A stretch of 64,000 bases of DNA from Anaerolineae bacterium (GCA_013314735.1 JABUFD010000002.1:806001-870000); one strand, 5' to 3'. Counted from the first letter of the stretch, positions 42,837 through 51,545 are shown. The notes: generated from the letters alone by a model not told the origin. Made by a program: numbers and translations.

Positions 42837-43670
42837 CTAGAAATCGGAGGGGGAGTCGGTCAGGTAAAAAGCGAGTGGCCCGTCGGGGTCGATATAAGGC
42901 TCCAATACGCTGTAGGGAATCAACACCTGGGGGGCACCGTTGGCATATGCGGTGACCTGGTATTCCGCGAAGGTGATCAGCAGTCCATTGGGGGTGATGT
43001 TCCAACGGGCGTAGTTCTCCGGCACCGCCAGCAGCCCGCTCTCAAAGATCGCATCGGCGCCAAGGCTATAGATTAACTCCTGGCGGGCTGTTTCCGCCAG
43101 GGTGTAGATATAAGGACTACCCGGCAGGAACACGTCCGCCAGTTCGTAAAAGCGCGCCTCGGTCAGGCTGTAATTGAGCGGGTAATGCTGCCGGCCGGGA
43201 TGAGCCGCGCCGAAATAATAAATTTCTTCGATAAACAACAGACTCACAAAACGGCTGTCCTGGCGATAGAGAATAAAGTCGATGGAATACGTCGATAAGC
43301 CTGCCTGGGTTTGGGTATCCTGCTGGATGATGACATTTGCCTTGAAATATTCCACCTGCGTTACCAGCAATTGTTCCACCATCGCGTTAAAGTCAGCGCC
43401 GGCTTCCCCGGCGTTGACGAGTTCCGGCTGGTTGATCTCGATCCGGTAGGTGCCATCTTCACTTTCCTCCACCCGGTTTAACTGGTAGACCTGGGGCAGG
43501 GGTGTGGCAGTTGGATCCGGTGGGGACAGGGTTGCTGTTGCGGTGGGCTGAAAACCAGGCAGCAGGCGGCTGAGGGTGCGCAGGATTCCGATCGGCGTGG
43601 AGAGATTGCACCCGAGGGTGGTCAGCAGTGCCAGTGACAGGCATAACCGGGCGAACAGGCGGTGCTTCAT
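42837..43670 (-). CDS. DUF3298-type lipoprotein
   Basis: A 277-residue predicted lipoprotein. A basic N-terminus and hydrophobic core end at the lipobox LTTLGC (Cys about 21). A Pro/Thr-rich linker follows, then a domain matching the DUF4163/DUF3298 (RsiV-like) pattern. It has a mixed alpha/beta part with DFNAMVEQLLVTQVEYFK, then AAHPGRQHYPLNYSL, then FYELADVFLPGSPYI, then FAEYQVTAYANGAPQVLIPYS. In RsiV this domain binds lysozyme. No sigma factor is adjacent. The start at 43670 overlaps the thiF stop by four bases, indicating coupling; the longer in-frame start at 43730 would mask the export signal. Confidence 0.82.
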   Translation of the reverse strand: MKHRLFARLCLSLALLTTLGCNLSTPIGILRTLSRLLPGFQPTATATLSPPDPTATPLPQVYQLNRVEESEDGTYRIEINQPELVNAGEAGADFNAMVEQLLVTQVEYFKANVIIQQDTQTQAGLSTYSIDFILYRQDSRFVSLLFIEEIYYFGAAHPGRQHYPLNYSLTEARFYELADVFLPGSPYIYTLAETARQELIYSLGADAIFESGLLAVPENYARWNITPNGLLITFAEYQVTAYANGAPQVLIPYSVLEPYIDPDGPLAFYLTDSPSDF

Positions 43671-44431
43671 ACGGCTGCCGTGCCTGTGCCGCACACCGGG
43701 CAGCCGGGGTCTTGCGAGATGTGGATGCACTGGTAGCGATTTTCGAGCGTGTCAACCAGCAGCAGTTTGCCCAGCAGGGGCTGTCCGACGCCGGTGATGA
43801 GTTTGAGCACTTCCAATGCCTGCAGGCTGCCGACGACGCCTGGCAGAGCGCCAAAAATGCCGACCGGCTCGGTCGGATCGGGCGGGAGTTCCTTGAAGAC
43901 GCAGCGGTAACACGGAGCGCCAAGGTGGGGGGCGAATACACTCACCTGCCCTTCAAACTGGTACACCGCGCCGTACACCATGGGCTTGCGCAGGGCAGTG
44001 CAGGCGCGGTTGATGACATCACGGGCGGTAAAGTTGTCAGTGGCATCCAGGATGACCTCGTATCCCTGGATCAAATGGGCGGCATTTGCCTGTTCCAGGT
44101 GCACGGCATGGCAATCTACCTGTACCCATGGGTTCAGTGCATGGATGCGTTCCGCGGCTGATTCCACCTTCAGGCGGCCCAACTGGCGGGTATCGTGGAT
44201 CACCTGGCGCTGCAGGTTGCTCTCATCGACGCTATCCGCGTCTGCCAGGCCCAAACAGCCAACCCCGGCTGCCGCCAGGTAGAGGGCTGCCGCGGAACCC
44301 AATCCGCCCGCACCGACAACCAGCACGGAAGACTGTTTCAGCTGTGCCTGGCCGGTTTCACCCACGCCCGGCAGGATCACATGGCGCTGGTAGCGCTGCA
44401 TCTCGCCGGGAGCAAACACAGGCTGCGACAT
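43667..44431 (-). CDS. ThiF/MoeB/HesA-family E1-like adenylyltransferase
   Basis: A 254-residue E1-like enzyme that adenylates the C-terminal Gly of a ubiquitin-like sulfur carrier (ThiS/MoaD type). The nucleotide loop is VVGAGGLGSAAALYLAAAGV, with DADSVDESNLQRQVIH and the catalytic Asp region ILDATDNFTARDVIN. Zinc is probably held by CYRC and CPVC (near the C-terminus), the standard tetrad. No ThiS/MoaD partner is in the window. The chain ends right after the zinc site, without the rhodanese domain of Uba4-like E1s. The gene sits between upp and the lipoprotein in a tight operon. Confidence 0.92.
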   Translation of the reverse strand: MSQPVFAPGEMQRYQRHVILPGVGETGQAQLKQSSVLVVGAGGLGSAAALYLAAAGVGCLGLADADSVDESNLQRQVIHDTRQLGRLKVESAAERIHALNPWVQVDCHAVHLEQANAAHLIQGYEVILDATDNFTARDVINRACTALRKPMVYGAVYQFEGQVSVFAPHLGAPCYRCVFKELPPDPTEPVGIFGALPGVVGSLQALEVLKLITGVGQPLLGKLLLVDTLENRYQCIHISQDPGCPVCGTGTAAV

Positions 44432-44448
44432 GGGTGCGAGGGGGAAGG

Positions 44449-45075
44449 TCAGGCGGTGCCGAATTGGCGGTCGCCGGCATCCCCCAAACCGGGCATGATG
44501 TAACCGATCTCGTTCAGACGCTCATCGACAGCGGCCAGGTGGATCGGCACATCGGGGTGTTCCGCCTGCATGCGGGCGATGCCCTCCGGCGCGCCGATCA
44601 GGCCGATGTATTTGATGCGGCTGACGCCCCACTTTTTGAGCAGTTCCACGGTTGCTGTGGCAGAGCCGCCGGTGGCCAGCATCGGGTCCAGGATCAGGCA
44701 GATCGAAACCGTGGGAGCCACGGGGAGTTTGTTGTAGTATTGCACGGGTTTCAGGGTTCGTTCGTCGCGGTACAGGCCAATATGCCACACTTCAGCGGAG
44801 GGCATCAGTTCCCACACCCCTTCCACCATGCCCAGCCCGGCGCGCAGCACCGGCACCAACCCCACCTGGTCCACCAGTTCATGGGCGGTCATTTCTGCCA
44901 TGGGGGTGGTTACCGGTTTGGGGCGCAAAGCCAGGTCACGGGTGGCTTCGTACGTCAACAGGGCGGCCAGTTCCCGCACCAGTTCGCGGAATTTGCGGGG
45001 TTCAGTATGGACATCACGCAGCAGGCTGAGCTTGTGCGCCACCAGGGGGTGGTCGGAAACAAATAGATTCGACAT
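44449..45075 (-). CDS. upp: uracil phosphoribosyltransferase
   Basis: A 208-residue UPRTase that salvages uracil to UMP with PRPP. It has the family motifs [14 protein letters not shown], the PRPP loop [24 protein letters not shown], and the uracil-binding end [17 protein letters not shown]. The start at 45075 follows TTGGAGGG with an appropriate gap; an in-frame ATG at 45090 overlaps that site. It leads an operon with thiF-like, lipoprotein and PP-loop genes. On the other strand padR is divergent. Confidence 0.96.
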   Translation of the reverse strand: MSNLFVSDHPLVAHKLSLLRDVHTEPRKFRELVRELAALLTYEATRDLALRPKPVTTPMAEMTAHELVDQVGLVPVLRAGLGMVEGVWELMPSAEVWHIGLYRDERTLKPVQYYNKLPVAPTVSICLILDPMLATGGSATATVELLKKWGVSRIKYIGLIGAPEGIARMQAEHPDVPIHLAAVDERLNEIGYIMPGLGDAGDRQFGTA

Positions 45076-45173
45076 GAAACGACCCTCCAAATAGAATTTT
45101 TTTTGAGTCTCCCCTATTATATCCGAAAGGGTTGGATTGGGGCGGTTGAATATCCGTCAAATCAAAAACGCTC

Positions 45174-45202
45174 TTGACAAGAATATATATTTTTGCTATT
45201 AT
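45174..45202 (+). promoter_or_regulatory. padR promoter
   Basis: TTGACA (45174-45179), 17-base spacer and TATTAT (45197-45202), preceded by TGC as an extended -10. A strong promoter whose start site (about 45209) falls at the edge of the palindrome below. Confidence 0.8.
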
Positions 45203-45208
45203 AACAAA

Positions 45209-45236
45209 TATAAGATATATCTTATAAAAGATATAT
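45209..45236 (+). promoter_or_regulatory. candidate PadR operator
   Basis: A perfect 18-bp palindrome, TATAAGATATATCTTATA (45209-45226), followed by a second copy of its half-site, AAGATATAT (45228-45236; first copy 45212-45220, 16 bases apart). It sits at the predicted transcription start, as expected for autorepression by the dimeric PadR protein. Confidence 0.65.
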
Positions 45237-45277
45237 AATGATTACCATCAGGAAGGAAAACGAACGAAAGGAAGGGA

Positions 45278-45625
45278 ATGGCAAACAAGGAATTTCAAAC
45301 CCAAAAAATGGCGGACTCGATGTATTACATCCTGATCGCCCTCACCCAGCCGCGGCATGGTTACGCGGTGATGAAATACGTGGAAGAGTTGACCCATGGC
45401 GATGTGACGATTGGCCCCGGCACGCTCTACACCACCCTGACCAAATTGCAGGAAAGCAAATGCATCGTGGAGCGCAAAGATATTGCAGTGGAAGACGAAC
45501 GCCGCATTCCCTACAGCCTGACTGTGAATGGCGCGCGCATGCTGCAGGCGGAAATTGACCGCCGCTATCAACAGGTGCTGCATGGAAGACAGCACCTACC
45601 GAACAAGGAAGGAGGAAACCAATGA
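45278..45625 (+). CDS. PadR-family transcriptional regulator
   Basis: A 115-residue PadR-s1-like winged-helix repressor. The DNA-binding domain covers residues about 10-85 (MADSMYYILIALTQPRHGYAVMKYVEEL, then TIGPGTLYTTLTKLQESKCI, then ERRIPYSLTVNGARML), with a short C-terminal helix for dimerisation. PadR proteins control efflux or stress genes and usually their own operon. The downstream DUF2812 gene overlaps by four bases (ATGA), a known pairing. GAAGGAAGGGA precedes the ATG. The palindrome at 45209 is its probable operator. Confidence 0.93.
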   Translation: MANKEFQTQKMADSMYYILIALTQPRHGYAVMKYVEELTHGDVTIGPGTLYTTLTKLQESKCIVERKDIAVEDERRIPYSLTVNGARMLQAEIDRRYQQVLHGRQHLPNKEGGNQ

Positions 45626-46173
45626 GCACGGCAGGCACAAAGAGTGTATATAAGAATTTCAATCCCTGGCAGATCGAGGAAGAGCAAGCCTGGCTGGAGG
45701 AGATGGCACGGCAGGGCTGGCGGTTGGTGCGGATCGGCCTGTTGTACCATTTTGTTTCCGCCCCACCCGAGGAAGTGGTCTTCCGCCTGGATTATGTGGA
45801 CTTGTACAGCCGCAAGAAGCTGGCTGCCTACCGGCAGCTCTTCCTTGACAGCGGGTGGGAATTTGTGTGCGCCAACTGGTCCAGTTTCCAGTACTTCCGC
45901 ATCCCGGTCGACCAATTCAACACCGATATCTATTCCGACCTGCCCTCACGGGTGGAGCAGCTGCGGCGCATGCGCAATTCAGCTTTTTCCCTGGTGGCGG
46001 TATGGATCGCGCTGATGGTGCCAATGATTGATATTGAAGATGGCGGTGCGATGAACCTGCTAATCCTGGGCTCGTACCTGGCGGTGGCGGGTTTTTACCT
46101 GGCCTGGGCCAACAAGACCACGAAAAAAATCAAGGAACTCGAAAACCAACTGGCCGATGATGATCCATCATAA
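45622..46173 (+). CDS. DUF2812-domain membrane protein
   Basis: A 183-residue protein. Residues about 1-115 form a DUF2812 domain (KNFNPWQIEEEQAWLEEMARQGW, then VVFRLDYVD, then YRQLFLDSGWEFVCANWSSFQYFR). Two hydrophobic segments follow near 121-137 and 143-162, and a charged C-terminus ends ELENQLADDDPS. DUF2812 proteins typically accompany PadR regulators and are thought to act with them as membrane-linked sensors or anti-regulators, without a proven mechanism. The start overlaps the padR stop, so translation is coupled. Confidence 0.88.
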   Translation: MSTAGTKSVYKNFNPWQIEEEQAWLEEMARQGWRLVRIGLLYHFVSAPPEEVVFRLDYVDLYSRKKLAAYRQLFLDSGWEFVCANWSSFQYFRIPVDQFNTDIYSDLPSRVEQLRRMRNSAFSLVAVWIALMVPMIDIEDGGAMNLLILGSYLAVAGFYLAWANKTTKKIKELENQLADDDPS

Positions 46174-46275
46174 CCGCTGTTGATCGGCCATGACCGCGGA
46201 TCAGTTACACAGCCCCGGCTTTCAGACCCGGCAATCACGGGCGAAAGCTGGGGCATGTTGTCCATGGGTGTGTGT

Positions 46276-47058
46276 TTATGGTTTACGGCACACAAACCAC
46301 ACGCGGCGTGAATCCGGGCGGGGTTCAGTGAAGCCCGTCATCACCCCGCCGAGTACATCCAGTACATTGAAGCCGGTTTCGTGCAGCAGGGCAGTGACCC
46401 GTTCCACTGGCAATGCATGTTCGGTGTGGATTTCATCGTAGCGGTGCCACAGGTATTCCCCGTTGCGCGGTTCCGGTTCACGCTCGAAGATGGTGATGTG
46501 CAGGTGCGCCAGGTTGTGCTCAAAATCGGCATGGTTGCGGTGGATTTCCAGCAGGAGCGGGTTGGTGTTCTCGATCGTGGTGCCAAAGCTCTGCCAGTGT
46601 ACCATGATGCCATAGATCGTGTTCATGTCAAACAGGTAATACCCGCCGGGTTTGAGGGCACGGTATGCCGCCTGGAAGGCACTGCGCCAGTCGGCTTCGC
46701 CCAGCAGGTAATTGATCGAATCAAACCAGCAGGTTGCCATGTCAAATTCCTGGGCAGGCACCCCCTCACGCATATCTCCCTGCTGCCAGTCCACCGCCAC
46801 AGCTTCATCAATGGCACGCCGGGCGGCAATCTCCAGCTGGGCAGCGGATTGGTCCATCCCGTAAACCTGCCAGCCCTGCTGCGCCATCCCGATGCCGAAG
46901 GTGCCGTTGCCGCAGGCGATATCGAGTAAACGTCCGGCACACGGCAAGCCATAACGCTCCTGCAGTGCCGGGAACACCTCGAGCATGTGGGCGGAAAACT
47001 GGGCATATTGTTCGGATGCATAAAAGCGGGCAAAGTTCTGGTAAATAGTCTCGTTCAT
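46276..47058 (-). CDS. class I SAM-dependent methyltransferase
   Basis: A 260-residue Rossmann-fold methyltransferase. Motif I is RLLDIACGNGTFGIGMAQQG, motif II region is YGMDQSAAQLEIAARR, and the later strand holds FDMATCWFDSINYLL. The C-terminal part (WHRYDEIHTEHALPVERVTALLHETGFNVLDVLGG) is typical of small-molecule methyltransferases. The acceptor is unknown. GGGAGACC precedes the ATG. It lies downstream of dedA with a terminator between, so it is probably its own transcript. Confidence 0.92.
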   Translation of the reverse strand: MNETIYQNFARFYASEQYAQFSAHMLEVFPALQERYGLPCAGRLLDIACGNGTFGIGMAQQGWQVYGMDQSAAQLEIAARRAIDEAVAVDWQQGDMREGVPAQEFDMATCWFDSINYLLGEADWRSAFQAAYRALKPGGYYLFDMNTIYGIMVHWQSFGTTIENTNPLLLEIHRNHADFEHNLAHLHITIFEREPEPRNGEYLWHRYDEIHTEHALPVERVTALLHETGFNVLDVLGGVMTGFTEPRPDSRRVWFVCRKP

Positions 47059-47102
47059 CGTGGTCTCCCTGTTCGTATACTTCGATTATACTGGACGCGA
47101 GC

Positions 47103-47138
47103 ATCAAAACAACCAGCCGCTGGGGAAAGCGGCTGGTT
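47103..47138 (-). terminator. terminator of the dedA gene
   Basis: AACCAGCCGCT/AGCGGCTGGTT 11-bp stem with a 6-base loop. On the minus strand it continues into GTTTTGA. Confidence 0.7.
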
Positions 47139-47165
47139 GGATGGAAACGGTGGGAGCAGCAGGGA

Positions 47166-47837
47166 TTAATCCTGCTGCGGGGGGATTTCGGTTTTCTGCT
47201 TGCGGTTCTTCACCGACTGGTAAATGCGGATGCCAAAGAAGGCTGCGGCTGCCAGCACCACCAGCACCAGCACGATATTCTGGTAGACGTCGATCCACTC
47301 GATCACGATCGGCCAGGCGGGGCCAAGTATGCGCCCGGCCATTACCAGCACCAGGTTCCACATCGAGGTACCGAGCACGGTGAAGAAGATGAAGCGCCCC
47401 AATTTCATTTCCGCCAGGCCGGCGGGGATCGAGATCAGGCTGCGCACGATCGGCACCATGCGTCCGAAGAAAATGGTCCATTCCCCATATTTCTCGAACC
47501 ATTGGAAGGATACATCGAGGTCTTCCTTTTTAATGAACAGGTACTTGCCAATCTTTTCGACCAGCCAGTACATACGTTTTTCACCAAACCACTTGGCCAG
47601 GTAATAAAAGAAGAAAGCGCCTGCCAGGGAACCGATCATGCCCCAGAATACCACCCAGAAGATACTGAATTCTCCGCTGTGGGTCAGGTTACCCGCCAGG
47701 GGCAGTACCACTTCGGAGGGGATTGGCGGGAAAACATTTTCCAGGAACATCACCAACACCAGGCCGGGGTAGCCCATGCTGGTGATCACTCCTTCAGTCC
47801 AGATTTTGATGGCGTCGAGTATTGCAGCCAGGTCCAT
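47166..47837 (-). CDS. DedA-family membrane protein
   Basis: A 223-residue DedA protein with five to six membrane segments. Signatures: ENVFPPIPSEVVLPLAGNL near residues 33-50 (DedA glycine/proline motif with conserved Glu), FFGRMVPIVRSLISIPAGLAEMKLGRF (the F/YxRFxPxxR-like motif with the essential Arg), and a C-terminal segment LVLVVLAAAAFFGIRIY with a basic tail. DedA proteins are undecaprenyl-phosphate or phospholipid flippase candidates. AAGGAG precedes the ATG. It is a single-gene transcript. Confidence 0.94.
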   Translation of the reverse strand: MDLAAILDAIKIWTEGVITSMGYPGLVLVMFLENVFPPIPSEVVLPLAGNLTHSGEFSIFWVVFWGMIGSLAGAFFFYYLAKWFGEKRMYWLVEKIGKYLFIKKEDLDVSFQWFEKYGEWTIFFGRMVPIVRSLISIPAGLAEMKLGRFIFFTVLGTSMWNLVLVMAGRILGPAWPIVIEWIDVYQNIVLVLVVLAAAAFFGIRIYQSVKNRKQKTEIPPQQD

Positions 47838-48129
47838 TTTACACTCCTTGGATCATACGGCAGTACGGGTGCCGATTCTGCCCCAATCTTACCATAGGGT
47901 GCTGTGGGAGGCTATAGCGGTACAAACCCGAACTGGATGTGAAAAACGGCGGGAAATGTCGTATAATCAAAATGGATTCCGGTTTTGAACAGCCGTTCCT
48001 TCAATCCTTTATCGTATCTACCCGTTTCCGCTTCGTTCAGACCATTATTCATTTCCCTGGACGAAGTATGCTGTACTATCTGGTCAGAACTTTAAAAAAT
48101 CGATCGATCTTTTTTGAAAGGAATTATTG

Positions 48130-49215
48130 ATGAGTATTGATTTTATTTTTCGATTGATCGGTGCCGTCGTTTTTTGTGTACTGGGAGTGCAATGGGGCAC
48201 CCGCCTGGGGCAACTGGCCAACATTAATCCATCCCCGGCCACGCTTTCAGTGGAGGAGTATGCCTTCACCATCGGGTTGGGGGGGGTGCTGGTGGGTCTG
48301 ATCCTGACACCTTACCTGACAACCATCCCGGTGCGTGCGCTGAGCAAGTCGCTCTCCAAAATGTCAGCGCAAAAGTTATTCTCAACCCTGGCCGGCCTGG
48401 TAGTGGGCCTGGTGATTGGCGCATTGTTGTCGATCCCATTCTCGATGCTGCCCGATCCCTTCAGCAAAATCATGCCTTTTGCGGGTGTGGTGTTTTTTGT
48501 GTACATCGGGGTCACGGTGTTTTCCTCGCGGGAGAATGATATGTACACCATGTTCCGCTCGCTGGGCAGTGCCAGCCGCGGCATAGATATCAACCCCGCC
48601 CTCGACCGGCGTAAAGTGCTGCTGGATACCAGCGTCATCATTGATGGGCGCATCGCGGATGTCGCCAAAACCGGCTTCCTGTCGGGCAAGTTGATCATCC
48701 CGCGCTTTGTGCTGGCAGAATTGCAGTACATTGCGGATTCGGCTGACAGCCTGCGGCGCCAGCGCGGGCGGCGCGGGATGGAGGTGCTGGCCAATATGCA
48801 AAAGGAGCCTACCATCCCTGTGCAGATCAGTGACATTGATGTGGAAGGTGCCACCGAAGTGGATGACAAGCTGATCATCCTGGCGCGCCAGATGCACTGC
48901 CCGATTGTGACCAATGATTTCAACCTGAACCGGATTGCCGAGCTGCAGGGAGTGACAGTGCTGAATGTGAATGAACTCGCGAATGCCGTCAAGTCGATCA
49001 TGCTGCCGGGTGAGATGCTGAAAGTGCGCGTGATCCAGGAAGGCAAGGAAATTGGCCAGGGGGTGGGTTACATGGATGACGGCACGATGGTGGTGGTGGA
49101 AGGCGGCAAGCACCTGCTGAACCGGACCGTCGAAGTAACGGTGACCAAGGTACTGCAAACCGCAGCCGGCCGGATGGTGTTTGCCAAACCTGAAAACGGA
49201 TCCAACAGCCATTAG
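48130..49215 (+). CDS. PIN-TRAM membrane protein (YacL type)
   Basis: A 361-residue protein with four N-terminal membrane segments (about 1-135). A PIN domain follows (about 160-280: KVLLDTSVIIDGRIADVAKTG, then FVLAELQYIADSADSLRRQRGRRG, then EVDDKLIILARQ, then CPIVTNDFNLNRIA), with the acidic residues expected of a Mg-dependent RNase. A TRAM domain closes it (about 290-350: MLKVRVIQEGKEIGQGVGYMDDGTMVVVEGG). This matches the Bacillus YacL family. The ATG at 48130 follows AAAGGA; a TTG codon lies immediately before it. In many genomes yacL neighbours cysS and rlmB, as here. Confidence 0.94.
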   Translation: MSIDFIFRLIGAVVFCVLGVQWGTRLGQLANINPSPATLSVEEYAFTIGLGGVLVGLILTPYLTTIPVRALSKSLSKMSAQKLFSTLAGLVVGLVIGALLSIPFSMLPDPFSKIMPFAGVVFFVYIGVTVFSSRENDMYTMFRSLGSASRGIDINPALDRRKVLLDTSVIIDGRIADVAKTGFLSGKLIIPRFVLAELQYIADSADSLRRQRGRRGMEVLANMQKEPTIPVQISDIDVEGATEVDDKLIILARQMHCPIVTNDFNLNRIAELQGVTVLNVNELANAVKSIMLPGEMLKVRVIQEGKEIGQGVGYMDDGTMVVVEGGKHLLNRTVEVTVTKVLQTAAGRMVFAKPENGSNSH

Positions 49216-49248
49216 GATATCCAACCTGACCGTTTCGAAAGCCGGGGA

Positions 49249-49280
49249 GCCAGGGCATTGACTGCGCCCTGGCTTTTTTT
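49249..49280 (+). terminator. terminator of the PIN-TRAM gene
   Basis: GCCAGGGC/GCCCTGGC 8-bp stem with a 9-base loop and a 7-base T-run. Confidence 0.85.
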
Positions 49281-49300
49281 GCGGCGCAGCTTTCCGGCGG

Positions 49301-49306
49301 TATAAT
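49301..49306 (+). promoter_or_regulatory. -10 box of the cysS promoter
   Basis: TATAAT with TTGCGG (49279-49284) 16 bases upstream as a fair -35. The predicted leader is about 35 bases, with AAAGGAG before cysS. Confidence 0.55.
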
Positions 49307-49347
49307 ACAGGGTATCCGCAGTGGATGATCGGACAAAGGAGCGTATG

Positions 49348-50751
49348 ATGAGCCTGAAACTGTATAACACCCTGACCCGCACCAAGGAAGAATTCGTAAC
49401 GATTGAACCTGGCAAGGTGCGCATGTACGTGTGCGGCCCCACGGTGTATGACAAGGCGCATATGGGCCACGCGATGAGCGCATTGGTGTTTGATATCCTG
49501 CGCCGCTACCTGGTCTTTCGTGGTTATGAAGTTACCTATGTGATGAATTTTACCGATGTGGATGATAAGATCATCAAACGCGCCAATGAAAGCGGCGAAG
49601 ACCCGTTCGTATTGGGCCAGCGGTTGATCGACGATTACAAGCAAAACCTGGTGGACCTCAACATCCTGCCTGCCACCATCCACCCACGGGCAACGCAGGA
49701 GATGGAAGGGATTGTGGAAATGATCCAGGACCTGATCAACAAAGGCTGCGCTTACGCGGTGGATGGCGATGTGTATTTCCGGGTGGAAAAGGATGCCGAC
49801 TACGGCAAGCTCTCGCACCGCAACATCAACGACATGCAGGCGGGGGCGAGGATCGATGTGGATGAACGCAAGGAACACCCGATGGACTTCGCCCTGTGGA
49901 AATCCGCCAAGCCCGGCGAACCCTACTGGGGCAGCCCGTGGGGGAATGGGCGTCCCGGCTGGCACATCGAGTGCTCGGTGATGAGCCGTGAGCACCTCGG
50001 CGACCAGATCGACATCCACGGCGGCGGGAATGACCTGATCTTCCCCCACCATGAGAATGAGATTGCCCAGACAGAGAGTGTGACCGGCAAGCCCTTCGCG
50101 CGCTTCTGGATGCACAACGGCATGCTCCAGCTTAATGGGCAGGACATGTCAAAGTCGACCGGCAACCTGGTTCGGATCGAGGATTTTCTGCGCGACCACA
50201 GCGGTGATGTGATGCGTATGATCGTGTTGAACGGTTCCTACCGCGGCCCGATGACTTTTACCGATGAGGTGGTCGCCCAGGCGGAAAAAGCGCTGGAGCG
50301 GATGCGCTCCGCGCTGAAACCGGCCCTGCCCGGCGCGGAGGGGTTGTCGGAAGCCGATACCAGGGAATTCCATGATGCGCTGTTCAATGCCCGTGAGGAA
50401 TTTGTGGCTTGCATGGACGATGATATCAACACGGCTGGCGCTGTTGGCAAGCTGTTTGACCTGGTGCGAACCATCAACCAGGCGCGTGACCGCGGCGCCA
50501 ATGCGGAGCAAATCGCCTTTGGCCAGGCGGGCTTGCTGGAACTGACCGGTGTGCTGGGGCTGACGCTGGCGGTGGAAGATAAAAGCGCCGGCAACCCGGC
50601 TTCGGATTATATTGACCTGCTGCTGGAACTGCGTGCCGAAGTGCGCCAGCGCAAGCTGTACGACCTTTCGGACCTGATCCGCAACCGCCTGAAAGCATTG
50701 GGGGTGGTGATCGAGGATTCGCGCGAGGGCAGCAGCTGGCATTTTGAATAG
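49348..50751 (+). CDS. cysS: cysteinyl-tRNA synthetase
   Basis: A 467-residue class I aminoacyl-tRNA synthetase. The zinc ligands are C29 (MYVCGPTVYD), the Cys of WHIECSVMS, and His/Glu in FPHHENE. The HIGH-equivalent is HMGH (residues 38-41), and the KMSKS loop reads DMSKS (266-270), with Asp replacing the first Lys. The Rossmann core, the GNDLIFPHHENEIAQ signature and the helical anticodon-binding C-terminus are intact. The second of two adjacent ATGs (49348) is chosen because AAAGGAG lies at better spacing. rlmB follows after 47 bases. Confidence 0.96.
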   Translation: MSLKLYNTLTRTKEEFVTIEPGKVRMYVCGPTVYDKAHMGHAMSALVFDILRRYLVFRGYEVTYVMNFTDVDDKIIKRANESGEDPFVLGQRLIDDYKQNLVDLNILPATIHPRATQEMEGIVEMIQDLINKGCAYAVDGDVYFRVEKDADYGKLSHRNINDMQAGARIDVDERKEHPMDFALWKSAKPGEPYWGSPWGNGRPGWHIECSVMSREHLGDQIDIHGGGNDLIFPHHENEIAQTESVTGKPFARFWMHNGMLQLNGQDMSKSTGNLVRIEDFLRDHSGDVMRMIVLNGSYRGPMTFTDEVVAQAEKALERMRSALKPALPGAEGLSEADTREFHDALFNAREEFVACMDDDINTAGAVGKLFDLVRTINQARDRGANAEQIAFGQAGLLELTGVLGLTLAVEDKSAGNPASDYIDLLLELRAEVRQRKLYDLSDLIRNRLKALGVVIEDSREGSSWHFE

Positions 50752-50798
50752 GCCGGACCACGGCAAGGTTCTACCAGGCAAAGAAGGCAAACCCACAG

Positions 50799-51536
50799 AT
50801 GACGGAATGGATCAACGGACGCAACGCGGTACGGGAGGTATTGGTGGCCCGGCGCCGCACGATACGCCAGCTTCAGGTGGCGGAAGGTGTGCAGCCGGAC
50901 GCGCGCATGGATGAAATCCTGCGCCTGGCACGGGAATGCGGGGCGAATGTCAGCGGTGTACCGCGCAAAAACCTCGACAAGCGCTTCGGCGAAAAGCACC
51001 AGGGGGTTGCGCTGGAAGCCAGCGAGTACCCCTACGCGGTGATGCAGGATGTGTTTGCACGGGCAAAGCAAGCCGGAGAACCGCCGTTTGTGCTGCTGCT
51101 GGATGTGCTCCAGAATCCGCAGAACGTCGCCACACTGCTGCGCACCGCCGAGGCGGTTGGCATCCACGGCGTGGTGATCCCCAAGGCGCGCACAGCGGAG
51201 ATCAATCCCACCGTGGTGAATGCTTCCTCCGGCGCGACCGAACACCTGCTGATCGTGCAAATGAACCTGTCGCAGGCGATCGCGCAACTCAAGGAGGCCG
51301 ATGTGTGGGTGGCAGGCCTGGACGGCGGTCCTGGTTCGCAGCCGATCCATAAAGTACGCCTGGGCGGCGCGCTGGCACTGGTGGTGGGCAGCGAGGGCGA
51401 AGGCATGCGCGCCTTGACCCGCAAGGAATGCGATTTCATCATCTCCCTGCCGATGCGCGGCAAGATTGAATCGCTCAACGCTGCCATGGCAGGCTCGGTG
51501 GCGCTGTACCTGGCCCTGCAGGCACGCGGGGGTTAA
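50799..51536 (+). CDS. rlmB: RlmB-like 23S rRNA 2'-O-methyltransferase
   Basis: A 245-residue SPOUT (TrmH-family) methyltransferase. The N-terminal substrate-binding domain (WINGRNAVREVL, then KHQGVALEASEYPY) is that of RlmB, which 2'-O-methylates G2251 in the 23S P-loop. The SPOUT domain has motif 1 LLDVLQNPQNVATLLRTAEAVGIHGVV, motif 2 ALVVGSEGEGMR, and motif 3 ISLPMRGKIESLNAAMAGSVALY, which forms the SAM-binding knot. It is cotranscribed with cysS. No strong Shine-Dalgarno is visible before the ATG. Confidence 0.93.
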   Translation: MTEWINGRNAVREVLVARRRTIRQLQVAEGVQPDARMDEILRLARECGANVSGVPRKNLDKRFGEKHQGVALEASEYPYAVMQDVFARAKQAGEPPFVLLLDVLQNPQNVATLLRTAEAVGIHGVVIPKARTAEINPTVVNASSGATEHLLIVQMNLSQAIAQLKEADVWVAGLDGGPGSQPIHKVRLGGALALVVGSEGEGMRALTRKECDFIISLPMRGKIESLNAAMAGSVALYLALQARGG

Positions 51537-51545
51537 CAAACCATT

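Noticed and set aside
48382-50115. 577-codon minus-strand open frame antisense to the PIN-TRAM and cysS genes
   Set aside because: It is opposite two well-supported genes, is His/Gln/Val-rich as expected of an antisense shadow, and shows no domain.
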